From assembly GCA_007644065.1 (NCBI GenBank), contig VJWN01000003.1, forward strand, positions 248,001-312,000: 64,000 nucleotides of DNA, in the 5' to 3' direction. The position numbers were made by a program, and so were the translations under genes. The notes under the pieces are model-generated. The model made no database searches, had not been told where the DNA came from, and was given only the letters and a program-made list of their open reading frames with translations. This DNA is from Margaritispora aquatica (Eukaryota; Ascomycota; Leotiomycetes; Helotiales; Discinellaceae). The number at the start of each line of letters is the position of its first letter. Position 1 is the first letter of the stretch. Below, piece after piece: positions 1-10,103 of the stretch.

Positions 1-289
1 TGGGGTAGGTATTCATGCTACAGGTGTCTAGGTTTAGATGCTTTGCTTGGTATTTGGGGTGTTAGGGATTGCATGTCGTGGGAACAAGCAAGCGGGCTTG
101 GTGGAGGCTTTGTTTGTGCAGCTTCTGATGTACAGTAACGGTATGGGACTTAATGAACCATGCATGTGGACACAGCACGACATCAGGGAAGAATGTTCTA
201 CAGAGAGGAGATGCAGTGTACAGCCAAGGTCTTGTCGTGGGAGTGGAGTTTGAGAGATATGCTGTGCGACGATTGTCCAGATCACACGG

Positions 290-1334
290 AATCATGTCCG
301 CTGACGTGGTGTGTCAGATTCAATAGTCAGATCTTGAATTCTTGGTGAGAAGCTATTGAGAGGAATTGGCCAAGACGATAATGGTTCGGTGAAGTACAGG
401 AACGAGGTAAGCTTATCTCCTTTATTTACGAATTCCTTCAGAGAGTGGGAGACAACTAGGTGATTTCTATGCATATACATTAAGTGGTGAGAGTCAGGAA
501 AATACCTCATACAATTCAAATCCTCAAAGCCAACTAACGTCTTGGTATTGGAACAGACTTCTCCATACGATGCGGGGATGGCATCTTGGTACGGAAGATA
601 TTGGATTTTGATATCGGGAAGCGAAGTAGTCGGGCTACCGAGAGCCTTGGAAGCGAAGCTTCGTTTCCTTAGATGTCGCAAAGCCAAGAGAAAGCAGGGC
701 CGACAAGTGTTCTAGCTTACAACCAAGGGCTTCTAGCCCACTTCCTCTTCCGATGCACAAAATATCTCACCTTTGATCTGAGCTCCGACATCTTTGACCA
801 AGGCTTGGAGTCGGGGGATGTTGGAGTCTGGAGAAATGCCTGAGTGTAAGTGGAGGTTGTGGAGGTTGGGGTTTGGGGATGTGTAGAAAAGCGAAAATCT
901 CCAAAACTCTTGTCATTCCCCAGCTTCAGGTTTGTTTCCTGTATCCAATTTCTCTGGTCATTTGCGACATCCCATCTGGATTTCACTCCAGTAATTCAAC
1001 CGCAAAGGCGCAAAACAGCTCTTGGATGTTCGACTTGGTGTTCGATATCTTCTTGGCTTTCGAAAAACCCCAGACCGCCACCAGACCAGGCCGCTTTTTG
1101 ATCATGGCCTTGAATTTCCCCATGGCGAACGTGTCGCCTTTTAGAACGAGGCCATACCCAGTAGTTGGCAGCGTGACTGTGTCGCAATTTAGGCTTGGGA
1201 GTTCGAGGTTCTTCGAGCCAAGAACCAAGATGCATCTGGATCGGTTTGGTCTGAGTTTCTGAGGGACGTGGTGTGCGGCTGTTTTGGATGAAATGCCAGG
1301 GAGCCAAAGGCTTCTTCTTTGCGGAGATACCCAT
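290..1334 (-). pseudogene. Degraded coding-like region, minus strand
   Basis: Several protein-like stretches follow one another on the minus strand in different frames: about 1228-983 (containing LPTTGYGLVLKGDTFAMGKF), about 850-720 (containing SNIPRLQALVKDVGAQIKGE) and 687-292. They have normal residue composition, but I could not join them with credible GT-AG introns and stops lie between them. Either this is one multi-exon gene whose introns I cannot place, or a gene that has decayed. No family is recognised. The plus strand holds only short open frames without motifs. Confidence is low because the call rests on composition alone. Confidence 0.25.
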
Positions 1335-3363
1335 GGGGTATGGATATGTGTGTTTCTAGAAGGAGGGCAAAGCTCGAGCGCGATGTTTGGTTGAGTTTGT
1401 GTGACTTGTCCGTCTGGTGTTCTGAAACTTCGCTTTGTGAGTAATGTCTGTGTGAAAAAGGCATCTCGCGTTTCAGCATTGGCTGGTCTCGCTTTTGCTC
1501 CAACCTCTCTTCATACTATCAACGGCTTTCTATGCCCCAGATTCATGATTGCCTAAAGAGGCATTGCCCTTTTGGGTAATTGTCATTCTTGTTGATTTTT
1601 CTTCATGGATCTGAGATTTGGAAACAGAGTCTGTGATAATCAGATGACATGGGTTGAAGGGGCATTGAAGATACAGTCTAGAACCAGATAGTCCCTAGCA
1701 AGCAAAACGCATTACCAAAATCGCCTTCAGAAACTATCATTTTGCTGGGCGGAAGTTGCGTGCATGAAAGAAAAGATATTTTGAAAGTGACGAGATTTGT
1801 GAGGGGTAGCAAAAAGATCGTGTGGGGTGGCAAACTTCCTTTTTGTCGCTTCATCTAATCTTCCTTTCAATACAGGTTATTCATTCCTAGATGTATCAGA
1901 CTTTGCGGTACCTGGTGGTACAGAAGTTGAATTGCTACGATGCGGGCCGGGTCGTGATTTCCAAGTGGAAACCACGTTCTTTCTATTGTTTCTGAGTTGG
2001 AAATGCCAATCTTGAAGTAGAGATGAGAAACCTCGCGAGGATTGTTGTTCTGGGCATTTTTTGTGCTTGTAAGTCTTGAAATCATGGAATCGATATCGTA
2101 TGATGGTGGTGTTGAAATGCTTCGAATCCGTTTCCCCCATAGCCGAGCTTAGGCGAGGATGTTCAAATGATGACAACAAGAATGCTCTCCCACGTTGCTT
2201 CCTTATTAAATGAATATACGTGCCTCTTTAGAACAGCTGTAGAAGAAATTCAGAACATTGTGGGGCATTTGCTCGAGATTTGATATATTCAAAGATACTT
2301 AGAGCGGGGTGGTTGACGTCAAGCGAATATGGGGGAAAGTGCCGTCACCACATCGTCCGCCTTATCCGAAGCTAAACTTATAGTCATCCCCTTTCATACT
2401 TCTTCAATTATTATACCAGAAAGGTGTTAGATAGTATGAATTGGTTAAGGAGCTTGATGGTTTAGACGTGCTTGGGAGATGTTTGCTGCTTGCTATGACG
2501 ATATTTTGGTTGGCGTTAATGTTGGCTGATTATGATGCATGAGTGTGGACTTGAGGTCAAGAATTGGAAGCCGGAGATTTCCCCATAGAGACATGTATGA
2601 TAGACTTTGCATAATCAACATCATACACTCATAGTGATTACATTCTATAAGCTCGCATCTTCGTCTAAGCATCTGGTTCAGATTGAATTGGACAACCGTA
2701 TCCCACCGCTTCTACCTACTGATTGGTATAATGAGACCAAGACCGAGCAAGATGATGGGTGAATTGTTTCTATTTACCAGGGGATAATATATGGGATTTT
2801 AATATGTAAAAACGAGATGCACATTAAAGCAGCAAATTTTTGGACGTTATGGAAGTCTATTAATCGTTTTAATACAATTGTAGATATGTTGAGAAGGGCA
2901 CTTATTGTGATCTACTGAGTTTCTTGGAGTAAAGGAAGTGATTTTATCGCTATCGGATACACAGTGATACTACAATTGTAGAGTTTTTGGATATATTAGA
3001 ACGAAAGAAAATCTTAAGCACTCAAACTTAAAAAGCACAAGCACTTACTTTACTCACGGTTATTTAATACGGATTTGCTATAATACCTAATAGGACAGCA
3101 GTGATTGAACGTCGATATGATCTGCCATAAAATTGTTGCCAATGAGATACTGCTTGCTTTAATTGTATCAAATTGTGTTTCCGTTGTTGAATATGTTACC
3201 CTTGAGAATTTCGTCTCGCTATCAGTTTAAACTTTTTACTACTATCATAAAGAGTAGCATTATTCAATTGAAGCTACTATCAACTCACACAAATCCACTT
3301 TTATTATCATATCGTCATCATCGTCGTCGTCATGGCCACTTGTATGCAATTTCATTCTCACTC
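1335..3363. other. Gene-poor, AT-richer intergenic stretch
   Basis: No convincing coding region was found on either strand. Open frames of up to 100 codons exist (for example about 2179-1877 minus) but lack motifs and compositional support. The part from about 2400 to 3200 is visibly AT-rich. No repeats or RNA genes were recognised. Confidence 0.4.
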
Positions 3364-4132
3364 TCACTCCTCTTCGTCGCTATTATCATCATTCCCTCCA
3401 TCCTCATCACCACCACCTCCAACCACCATTGCCGTCGCCGCCTTCCCCTCCAAGAACTTCTCATACCGCTCGCTAGCCACAATGCTAGCAGCAACTCAAC
3501 CGCTTTCATTCTCCAGCTTCCTCGTGGCCTTCTTCTCTCCCCTAACCCCCATCGACTCGTTCAATACCGCAAGCTCAGCATTCGTGATTCGGACTATCTT
3601 CTTCACAACAACAGGAAAGGTACCAACGGCAACGATTATTAGCAGTCGCATGACAACGTAGTTGTCATGAATGGCAGCAAGATCGGCTCTGGTGATGCTG
3701 ATGGTGGTGAGACCGTATCTGTCATAGTAGGAGTTAGGTCAAGTGTCTGATAGCGGATGTGAACAAGCGAGGCAATACGTAATCCGTACGATTTTCGTAC
3801 GTAGGGAGAGCTACCTTCTCACGTCCATTAGCACCACTGTTGCTAATTTCACTTTCGTTCTCATCTCCTCCACCTCTCTTGTTAACTCCACCGACAGCGG
3901 GGCCCAAGTCGGCAACAAAAGCTCCCAGCTTGTCCTCCTTGCACACAGGCCGGGAGAGCTTTGTGATGCGAGGGCTGGAGCGCTCGATGGCAGCTGTGGG
4001 TGCTTTCTTGATAGCGGGTGTGCACTTCTTGACGGTAGGGGTTGGAGGAGCGGTGGGGGAAGCGATGACGGCGGCGAGCGTTTCTATTGAGGAAAGCATT
4101 GTCTCATTGCGTGCTCGATTGGCAGCAAGCAT
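3364..4132 (-). pseudogene. Unknown protein with in-frame stop; probable pseudogene
   Basis: A first exon from the ATG at 4132 encodes a Pro/Thr/Lys-rich stretch (containing VASPTAPPTPTVKK is not claimed as a motif). After an intron around 3790-3720 a second stretch continues with DRYGLTTISITRADLAAIHD, then a hydrophobic run and a Lys/Glu-rich region. The frame is interrupted by TGA at 3496-3498 and then stays open through VAASIVASERYEKFLEGK to an acidic tail rich in Gly, Asp and Glu that ends at 3364. An acidic charged tail after the stop suggests that the TGA replaced a sense codon; CGA to TGA would be a single C-to-T change. Alternatively the protein truly ends at 3496. The exact intron borders are uncertain and no family is recognised. 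The plus strand shows only Ser/His-rich shadow frames. Confidence 0.4.
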
Positions 4133-4907
4133 CTCTTGGAATGTTAGCTTTGATATTATGTACCGTTAGTTGAATGTGTCAAAAATTTAAGCACAATTAG
4201 TGATGGATATGCTCAGGTTCGTGAACTCAATTTGGTTGAGACTGATGGACGAGATGTAGACCGGAAACTCATAGGATTCAACTCCGAGGATCACTCCTCG
4301 ATGTGTATCTATTTAGAAGCACATCGAATAAAAGACTTCCAATAGGATATCCAATCAATATGGATACAATCTGACTCTGGCGAAATGCTCCTGATTTTCA
4401 GCTGGTGGTCAATAGTTCACCTCCGAAGAAACACCGACAATGTATATTTCAGAAGCACACAATGAAGAGCCAGTACAGAGTCAACAAGTTCAAACTTTGT
4501 CGATCAAGTAACCACTTAGTTTGTCTTTGACGAAAAGGAGTTGGTATCCAGGAAGCACACATCAATATTGGCTCCCGAAGTAAGGCCGACCATATGTGAA
4601 TTCGCAAAGCACCTTGAACATGGGACGATAGAATGGAGAGAATGCGTACTGCGGGAGAAGGCATTATGTTAGTATGAGAGAAGGTCTTGGCATGGCATGT
4701 GTGAGCGCGTAAGTCTTGTATTGTTCGTGATGGTGGTGAGGATCCAGACCAGTGCGCAGAAAAACCCAGGACAAGGACATCAACACTTCACTGGAAATCG
4801 GCCGGGCGACCAAGTTCTAGTCACCCCATACATTCACTTAATTCATTTTGATGTGTGCATCAATGATGCACATTCAGTTCTTGTGCACCGTGAATAAGTC
4901 CGAAGTA
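4133..4907. other. Intergenic, with possible minus-strand coding remnant
   Basis: Around 4620-4430 on the minus strand a protein-like frame appears (it includes MVGLTSGANIDVCFLDTNSF) but it meets a stop within about 30 codons and then reopens. It may be the 5' part of the decayed gene downstream or chance. Nothing else is supported. Confidence 0.25.
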
Positions 4908-5507
4908 TCATTCATCACCATCACCGCACTCTAGGGCCCCGCCAACGACTCTCCTCAATTCTAGTGCATATATGAGCTCGCCCGAAAATGTCCACTCTCT
5001 TCCGCCAATACCCAAAACCTCCCCAGTGTTCGTCTCAGCTAAAGTAACTTCCTTAAAATGCACATCAACAATCGTCTTAAGCCCAACAACCATGAACACC
5101 TCCTCCATTCCATCATCAAACGTGCCCAACCAAGCCTTCACCCTATCACTCTCAGCTACCTTCGCAAACCACGCTTTGGGCGTCCAAAGCGTATACACAA
5201 GCCCATATTTGGCTGTTACCTCCACCCCATTGACGCAAGCAGCTAGCCGTTCCATCAAGAAAACTTTAGCGAGGTCGTGTTTCTGTGCAACAGGCGAATG
5301 AGCGAAGTTGGAAGGCATGATATCGACATCTTCGTGGCGCGAGCAGTGTTGTCCCCATACTGGCGAGAGGATTGATATAGAACCGGTTGTAGGTGATTGG
5401 GAATTGGAGATCAATGTCCCCAGGAGAAGTGACTTTGGTGCTAAAGGTGATGAGATATGTGTATACACCTTTAGGGGTGGTGGGGTAGCCATTGGTGTTT
5501 TGGTCAT
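4908..5507 (-). CDS. Hypothetical protein, 199 aa
   Basis: This is a single open frame with an ATG at 5507. The composition is normal for a soluble globular protein: no signal peptide, no membrane segment, and mixed alpha/beta segments such as FDDGMEEVFMVVGLKTIVDV and VLGIGGREWTFSGELIYALE. I do not recognise the family. The next gene upstream on the same strand is an MFS transporter that ends 438 bases away, so the two could share a context, but no shared regulation is visible. The opposite strand also has open frames, but they lack plausible composition. The gene call is fairly secure; the function is unknown. Confidence 0.65.
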   Translation of the reverse strand: MTKTPMATPPPLKVYTHISSPLAPKSLLLGTLISNSQSPTTGSISILSPVWGQHCSRHEDVDIMPSNFAHSPVAQKHDLAKVFLMERLAACVNGVEVTAKYGLVYTLWTPKAWFAKVAESDRVKAWLGTFDDGMEEVFMVVGLKTIVDVHFKEVTLAETNTGEVLGIGGREWTFSGELIYALELRRVVGGALECGDGDE

Positions 5508-5944
5508 AATTGTCGAGTCGCCGGCGACATTCAGCTGTGAATAGGCGAGACTAAGAGAGAGCTAAGTGGCTAAATCATTGTAGAAATAGATCCTCTCTTG
5601 TGTGGCAAGTAGTGAGGTGGGATGTTGTAATTGAGATACGGCAGGAGATTGATCGATTTGTTGTCAGCTGACTTGTGGCGCAGCCGAGAAAAGTGTAGCA
5701 TCTCGATGATCGGTGGCGAGAACGACACGAAAGATGTGGCTGGAGCGATCGGGATTGTTCGAACGGATGCGCCGAGGCTTGTGACTGGTGTTTTTGATTC
5801 CCTTTAGACCGGGAACTGGATTGAGATGCATCAATTAGATGAGTTGGAAGATGGGAAAAGTGTGCCGGGGTGGAGAAAGGTGTCTCAGATCCGATCACAC
5901 AATCTGGTGAGACATAGCCATCCGAGTTGTAACCAACCAGAGGG
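5508..5944. other. Intergenic region upstream of the 199-aa gene
   Basis: This lies between the stop of the MFS transporter and the start of the hypothetical gene on the same strand. It presumably holds the transporter 3' UTR and the promoter of the hypothetical gene. No motif was recognised; a minus-strand open frame here lacks coding character. Confidence 0.4.
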
Positions 5945-7752
5945 TTAGTCCTGATGAGCAGATACCTCGTCCTCGTCTTCACCGTCCCTATCAAGTCGTA
6001 TGAAGCTGGTCGTAACTATCGCCACCAGATACAAAGTCTAGTCGCAATTAGTTTCATATCACTCATCTGTAAAGTTGATCTTGACCTACTGCAGCAAAGA
6101 AGAAAGGCATAGCCGTCCAGAAAGCACTCAAACGCATTGAACGCGCAAAGATCTGTGCCATAAGCGGATCGCCGATCGCATGTCCAAGGCTCTCGAGAAC
6201 GACGATAGATGCATAAAGTGTTGCCTTTGCATCTGCTGAAATCCAATATGTTATTAAACCAAGAGCTGAGACTCGGCTCCCGAAGCCAGATGCGAAGATG
6301 AAGACACCTAGGCTTCCTTAGTACTACAACTTTGTCAAATTTGTGAGGAGATGAACGTACCAACGGGCAGAGATTGAACGTTTGGTGCAACACCAATAGC
6401 CAAACATCCAAGACAGAGAAAGGTGACACTCATTCTGAGGAGGACAAGATCAATAACTTGAGGCTTGACCCCGTACTTCTGACGAATGTAAGCGGTTGAT
6501 TGGGGTATAGCGAAGAGAAACAGGAATATGTTCACGATCGCAGTTTCGGTATAGAAAGTGGCACCAGTAGAGATCTTCATGTGAAAGCGTATCGATGCGT
6601 ACTGGATCAGAAAGTTGAGGGTTGTATATCTAAATATGCCGACCAAGAACACAGGAATGGTAAGTCGTATGTTTCTATTTGACACAGCAGATTGAAGCCC
6701 GTTGACCAAAGTGTTTTTGAATTTGGTTCCAGTTACACTGCTCGATTCTTCGGATTCGCTCGAGGCTGGAGACTTATTTGAACTCAGATAGTGTTGAGAC
6801 TTGCGTGGATCGGGCATGATGGCTAAAATGAAAAGACACAGGAAGATGCTGCCGAGAGATAGAGTGCACGATATCCATGGTGATATATCCGTTGTTACTG
6901 ATGCGACATAGGATGAGATGAGCTCAGCAACGTAGAAGGCTGAGAATATCTGATAGAACGCATGGCTCCTAAGCGAAATTAGCAGCTGTTTCCGAATCAC
7001 AATAGAGACAACCAACCGCTTGTCTGGCGGTATGGACTCGGAAGCCATAGCCCACATAAAGGCAGATGAAGCATTTAGACCACCACCGCAAAGAAGGATA
7101 AGCGAGGACAACCAGACAAGCTCCAAAGGGAAGATCTTAGGAAACGCGCCTACAGATTGTTAGAAAAAGTTAATGTACAGACATGTTTTCAAGTATATCA
7201 CTTACAGACAACAAAGATCTCGCTGTATGCTACAGCAACACCAAGCAATGCAGCAGCCATGATTTTTCGACGGCCAAGTTGATCGCCAAGTTTGCCCATA
7301 GGAACAGCAACAAGGAGAACTTCTCTAGATCAGCCGATCTCTTCCAGACCATATCTTGAAGGCAACTTACCAGGAATCGTATCAAATGTACTTTTCCAAC
7401 CCCTTATCGTTGCCAGTGGTATCTGGACATCAGGAATTTTGCACATTTCCTCTTTCACCCCACCGAGAGGAAAGCCATAATGCTTTAAACATAGCGAGTT
7501 TTCAAAGAGCTTGATCAAAGGTGCAACTAGTATGATCTCAGCAAAAGCTAGCAGGAAGTGTATGGCCATGAAGTATAAGATGAGTCTTGAGAGAGGTCTC
7601 GTGACATTGAAAACGGATTCTGACTCTTCACTGTGCAATATGTGATCTCTGGAGCCAAGAAGAGCCGCATCTTCGAGTGAGTGTTCATCTTCTTCCCCGC
7701 TAGCCACAGAGTGGCCATTCGCGACAGAAGAAGACATTAGTCTGATGTCCAT
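5945..7752 (-). CDS. Major facilitator superfamily transporter
   Basis: This is a multi-exon membrane transporter. A short hydrophilic N-terminus (MSSSVANGHSV, with an acidic run) leads to a first membrane helix near LILYFMAIHFLLAFAEIILV. Exon 2 carries the MFS loop 2-3 signature MGKLGDQLGRRK. Further helices follow, then a central hydrophilic loop rich in Ser and Glu (NKSPASSESEESSS), then the second helix bundle. Clear introns have donors at 7370 and 7205; a 51-base intron joins PPDKR to SHAFYQIF, and two more lie near 6360-6307 and 6096-6040. The tail after the last helix is acidic and ends at the TAA at 5945. ATG codons at 7752 and 7737 are both possible starts. This is a 12-helix DHA-like or unclassified MFS family member. 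The substrate cannot be told; such proteins export drugs or metabolites or import nutrients. Confidence 0.8.
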
Positions 7753-8358
7753 GAGAGAGAAGCAGAGTTGAGCGGGATATCCGGATGTCACGATGCTTGT
7801 CTTGGATTTCGGCGCTTGACCGCTTTGGCAGAACGCGACATCTTCGCGACTTGGGTTTGGTCTCTATCCATCCTTCATATTCAATCCATCAGCATATATT
7901 GTAAAGCATTCACTTAGCCTTTGAAGATATAACAACGTGAGTCATGCGAACAGACGTGGAGAATAGCTAAAATGACTCTTTGTCATTGTCATCTTGACAG
8001 CGACATTCCAATTTGTGATACATTATCACATGATCTCACATGATCTTTCTCGGCATTGAGGCGCTCTCTCTGCCTTACTGAGATCAGGGTTTTAAAAATT
8101 GATGTGTATCTTAAGGACCGCTAGTCCTTAAAAGTGCTGCGGTATGTATATATTTGGACCCAAGGAACAAGATTGGGATATGTTCGTCGCTGAAAGGGGA
8201 ATTCATATTCCATGTTCTGAGTGCTAGTGCCCTCATTCACCTCTCCATTATACGACACATTTTGTCTCTACAACCCTTTCCCTAGCTATAGTTACATCAA
8301 ATCCTAGAAATATCTAGCTGAGGCAATATCATTCGACTCCCTCACTTTTTCATGTCAC
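7753..8358. other. Intergenic: transporter promoter and pseudogene 3' flank
   Basis: No gene is seen. The stretch contains the tandem 10-mer described separately and is the presumed promoter of the minus-strand MFS gene. Confidence 0.4.
8026..8045. repeat. Perfect tandem pair of a 10-mer, TCACATGATC
   Basis: The 10-mer TCACATGATC occurs twice back to back with no spacer. Its core CACATG fits the loose E-box pattern CANNTG. It sits about 270 bases upstream of the minus-strand MFS start, so it could be a paired binding site. Function is inferred from position only. Confidence 0.4.
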
Positions 8359-9361
8359 TCATATGTTTTCTGGTCCTGCCGAATCACCAAATTCTGATCT
8401 TGAGCTGTTTGCGGTGTTTCTTGGCCCAAGCAGACGGCCATGCTTGCAAATAGCCTGCCGCATATTTGTGGAATCTTCTTCGTGTGTGGTATTGGACTCT
8501 TGATCAGCGAGATAGAGGTGTTAAAATGCTACCTAGGATCGAGCATTAGTTGGGACCTCACAATGAAAGACTGAGGTGCAAAGCAGCTTACTCCACAGAC
8601 AAGAGAACCACCCACGATGTTACCCAAGAGAGCGGATGCTAATGACTTCCAGATATAGTACGGAACGGTGAGAGGTTCAGCAGCATTGAATGCTGTCAGT
8701 ATCTCTCCCGACTTCAAGACTCCCCGCTACCGCGAAGTGAGTGAGTTGGCTCTTCATTTCCAATATCAGAGCCAAGGGAATGAAAAACATATTTGCAACC
8801 ACATGATCTGCTCCAAAACCAACGAAACACATGGGCGGGAACCAGATGGCGAGGATCTTGGAGATCATCTCTCGAGAAGACACAGACAAGAACACAGCTA
8901 TGCCTACGAGCCAGTTGCCTAAAATCTATCATAAAATTTTAGCTTTTGGAGGCGAGATTGATCGTACAGACTTACAGAGAATACCTTTCTGAAAGATCTG
9001 ATGCCACTCAGGTGTGACACACTTCGCTCTCGTGAATGCCAGCGCTTGAACTCGATATGTCATGACATCAATCGTGCGATGCAGCAGCGCCACCACAGCA
9101 TACATTCAGTAGCTCGTGAACAAGTCCGCGCGAGTAAGAAATACCGTCGTCAGTCCGACAGGGAACACGAAGGCGGATATTGTGCGGAGGAGACCTGGCG
9201 CGTTAGCTAGGAGTTAGGACGAGGAGGAGGTGGAGAGCGAGAGGGCGGTGCCGAAGGAGAGGAGGGAGTCTTCGAGAAAAGAGGAGAGGAGGAGCTTTGA
9301 GAGGGATAGGCGTGGTCTTTTGAAGCTGATATGGGAGATTAGGAGGTGTGTGCGCGTCCAT
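8359..9361 (-). pseudogene. Formate/nitrite transporter (FNT family) pseudogene
   Basis: The minus strand encodes recognisable FNT blocks in order: an N-terminus starting MDAHTPP, ISAFVFPVGLTTVFLTRADL, MYAVVALLHR, FVGFGADHVVANMFFIPLAL, VPYYIWKSLASALLGNIVGG and a C-terminal HLYLAD. The family comprises pentameric channels for formate, nitrite and related anions. The gene is broken: TAA at 9214-9216, TGA at 9106-9108 and TAA at 8521-8523 all lie inside conserved blocks. The ATG at 9359-9361 is in a different frame from the first helix block, and another frame change lies near 8700. One normal intron (donor TCT|GTAAGTC near 8975, acceptor near 8930) is still intact, so decay is probably recent. 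The last frame after HLYLAD stays open to 8359. Confidence 0.85.
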
Positions 9362-10103
9362 TTTGAAGGTCGATTTAGATGGTCGCATGCGCCAGATGAG
9401 ACGAAAGTTGGTGAAGAATAACATTTTTTTTAATTTCTTTTCAATATAGCCTCCATTGAGACATCTCTGTCGAGATATTATGTTCATGGCAGTGCAGTAG
9501 AGATCAACCGCTGATAATCCTGCTTCAGCTGACACTGGTGCTCCTGCAGAATTCGAAAATTTCGAAAAAGGGAACGCTGAGAGACAATGAATCAATATTT
9601 TATCTTATTAACCATAAATTGTTTCTCCGCGGCTCTACGAAGTTGTTGTTGTTGACCAATATGTTATTCTCTTCAACTGTTTCTCCTTCACCTTAGGGGC
9701 CACCTCGTCAGCAAAAAGGAAGGTGTTTGATCATGTCGTCAAGATTTTATGCACATTTCTGGTCGCAGCTTCGACTATTTCTCCCTGCTTAATCGCGACC
9801 ATCAAGGTGTAACTTTCGGAACACTTGTGGAAAGTTCTGCTAAGGAAGAGCATGGCTCCAGCCTTTGAAGATACTCAAAGAGGAAATGATGTAATCCGAG
9901 AGTTACCCCGATGTGACGGGACGATCAAACCTATGTTTTGGTGCATAGTAAATGTAAGATCTTACATTGGCCGAGTTATCATTTACCAGGCTGGTTTCCG
10001 GTCTTTTGACGTATCCACGGTTCAAAACTCGAATGTAACCTAAACTAATGAAAGAGTTTGTCAAACCAGAGAGGCTCTGAGCTGCGATGCGAAAAGGAAC
10101 CCA
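9362..10103. other. Intergenic, no gene seen
   Basis: This lies between the 3' end of the HET-domain gene and the start of the dead FNT gene, and probably holds the former FNT promoter. Short open frames on both strands have no motifs. Confidence 0.4.

Noticed and set aside
3163..3661. Ser/His/Pro-rich open frames on plus strand
   Set aside because: They are the reverse of the minus-strand coding region with its acidic tail and have low complexity.
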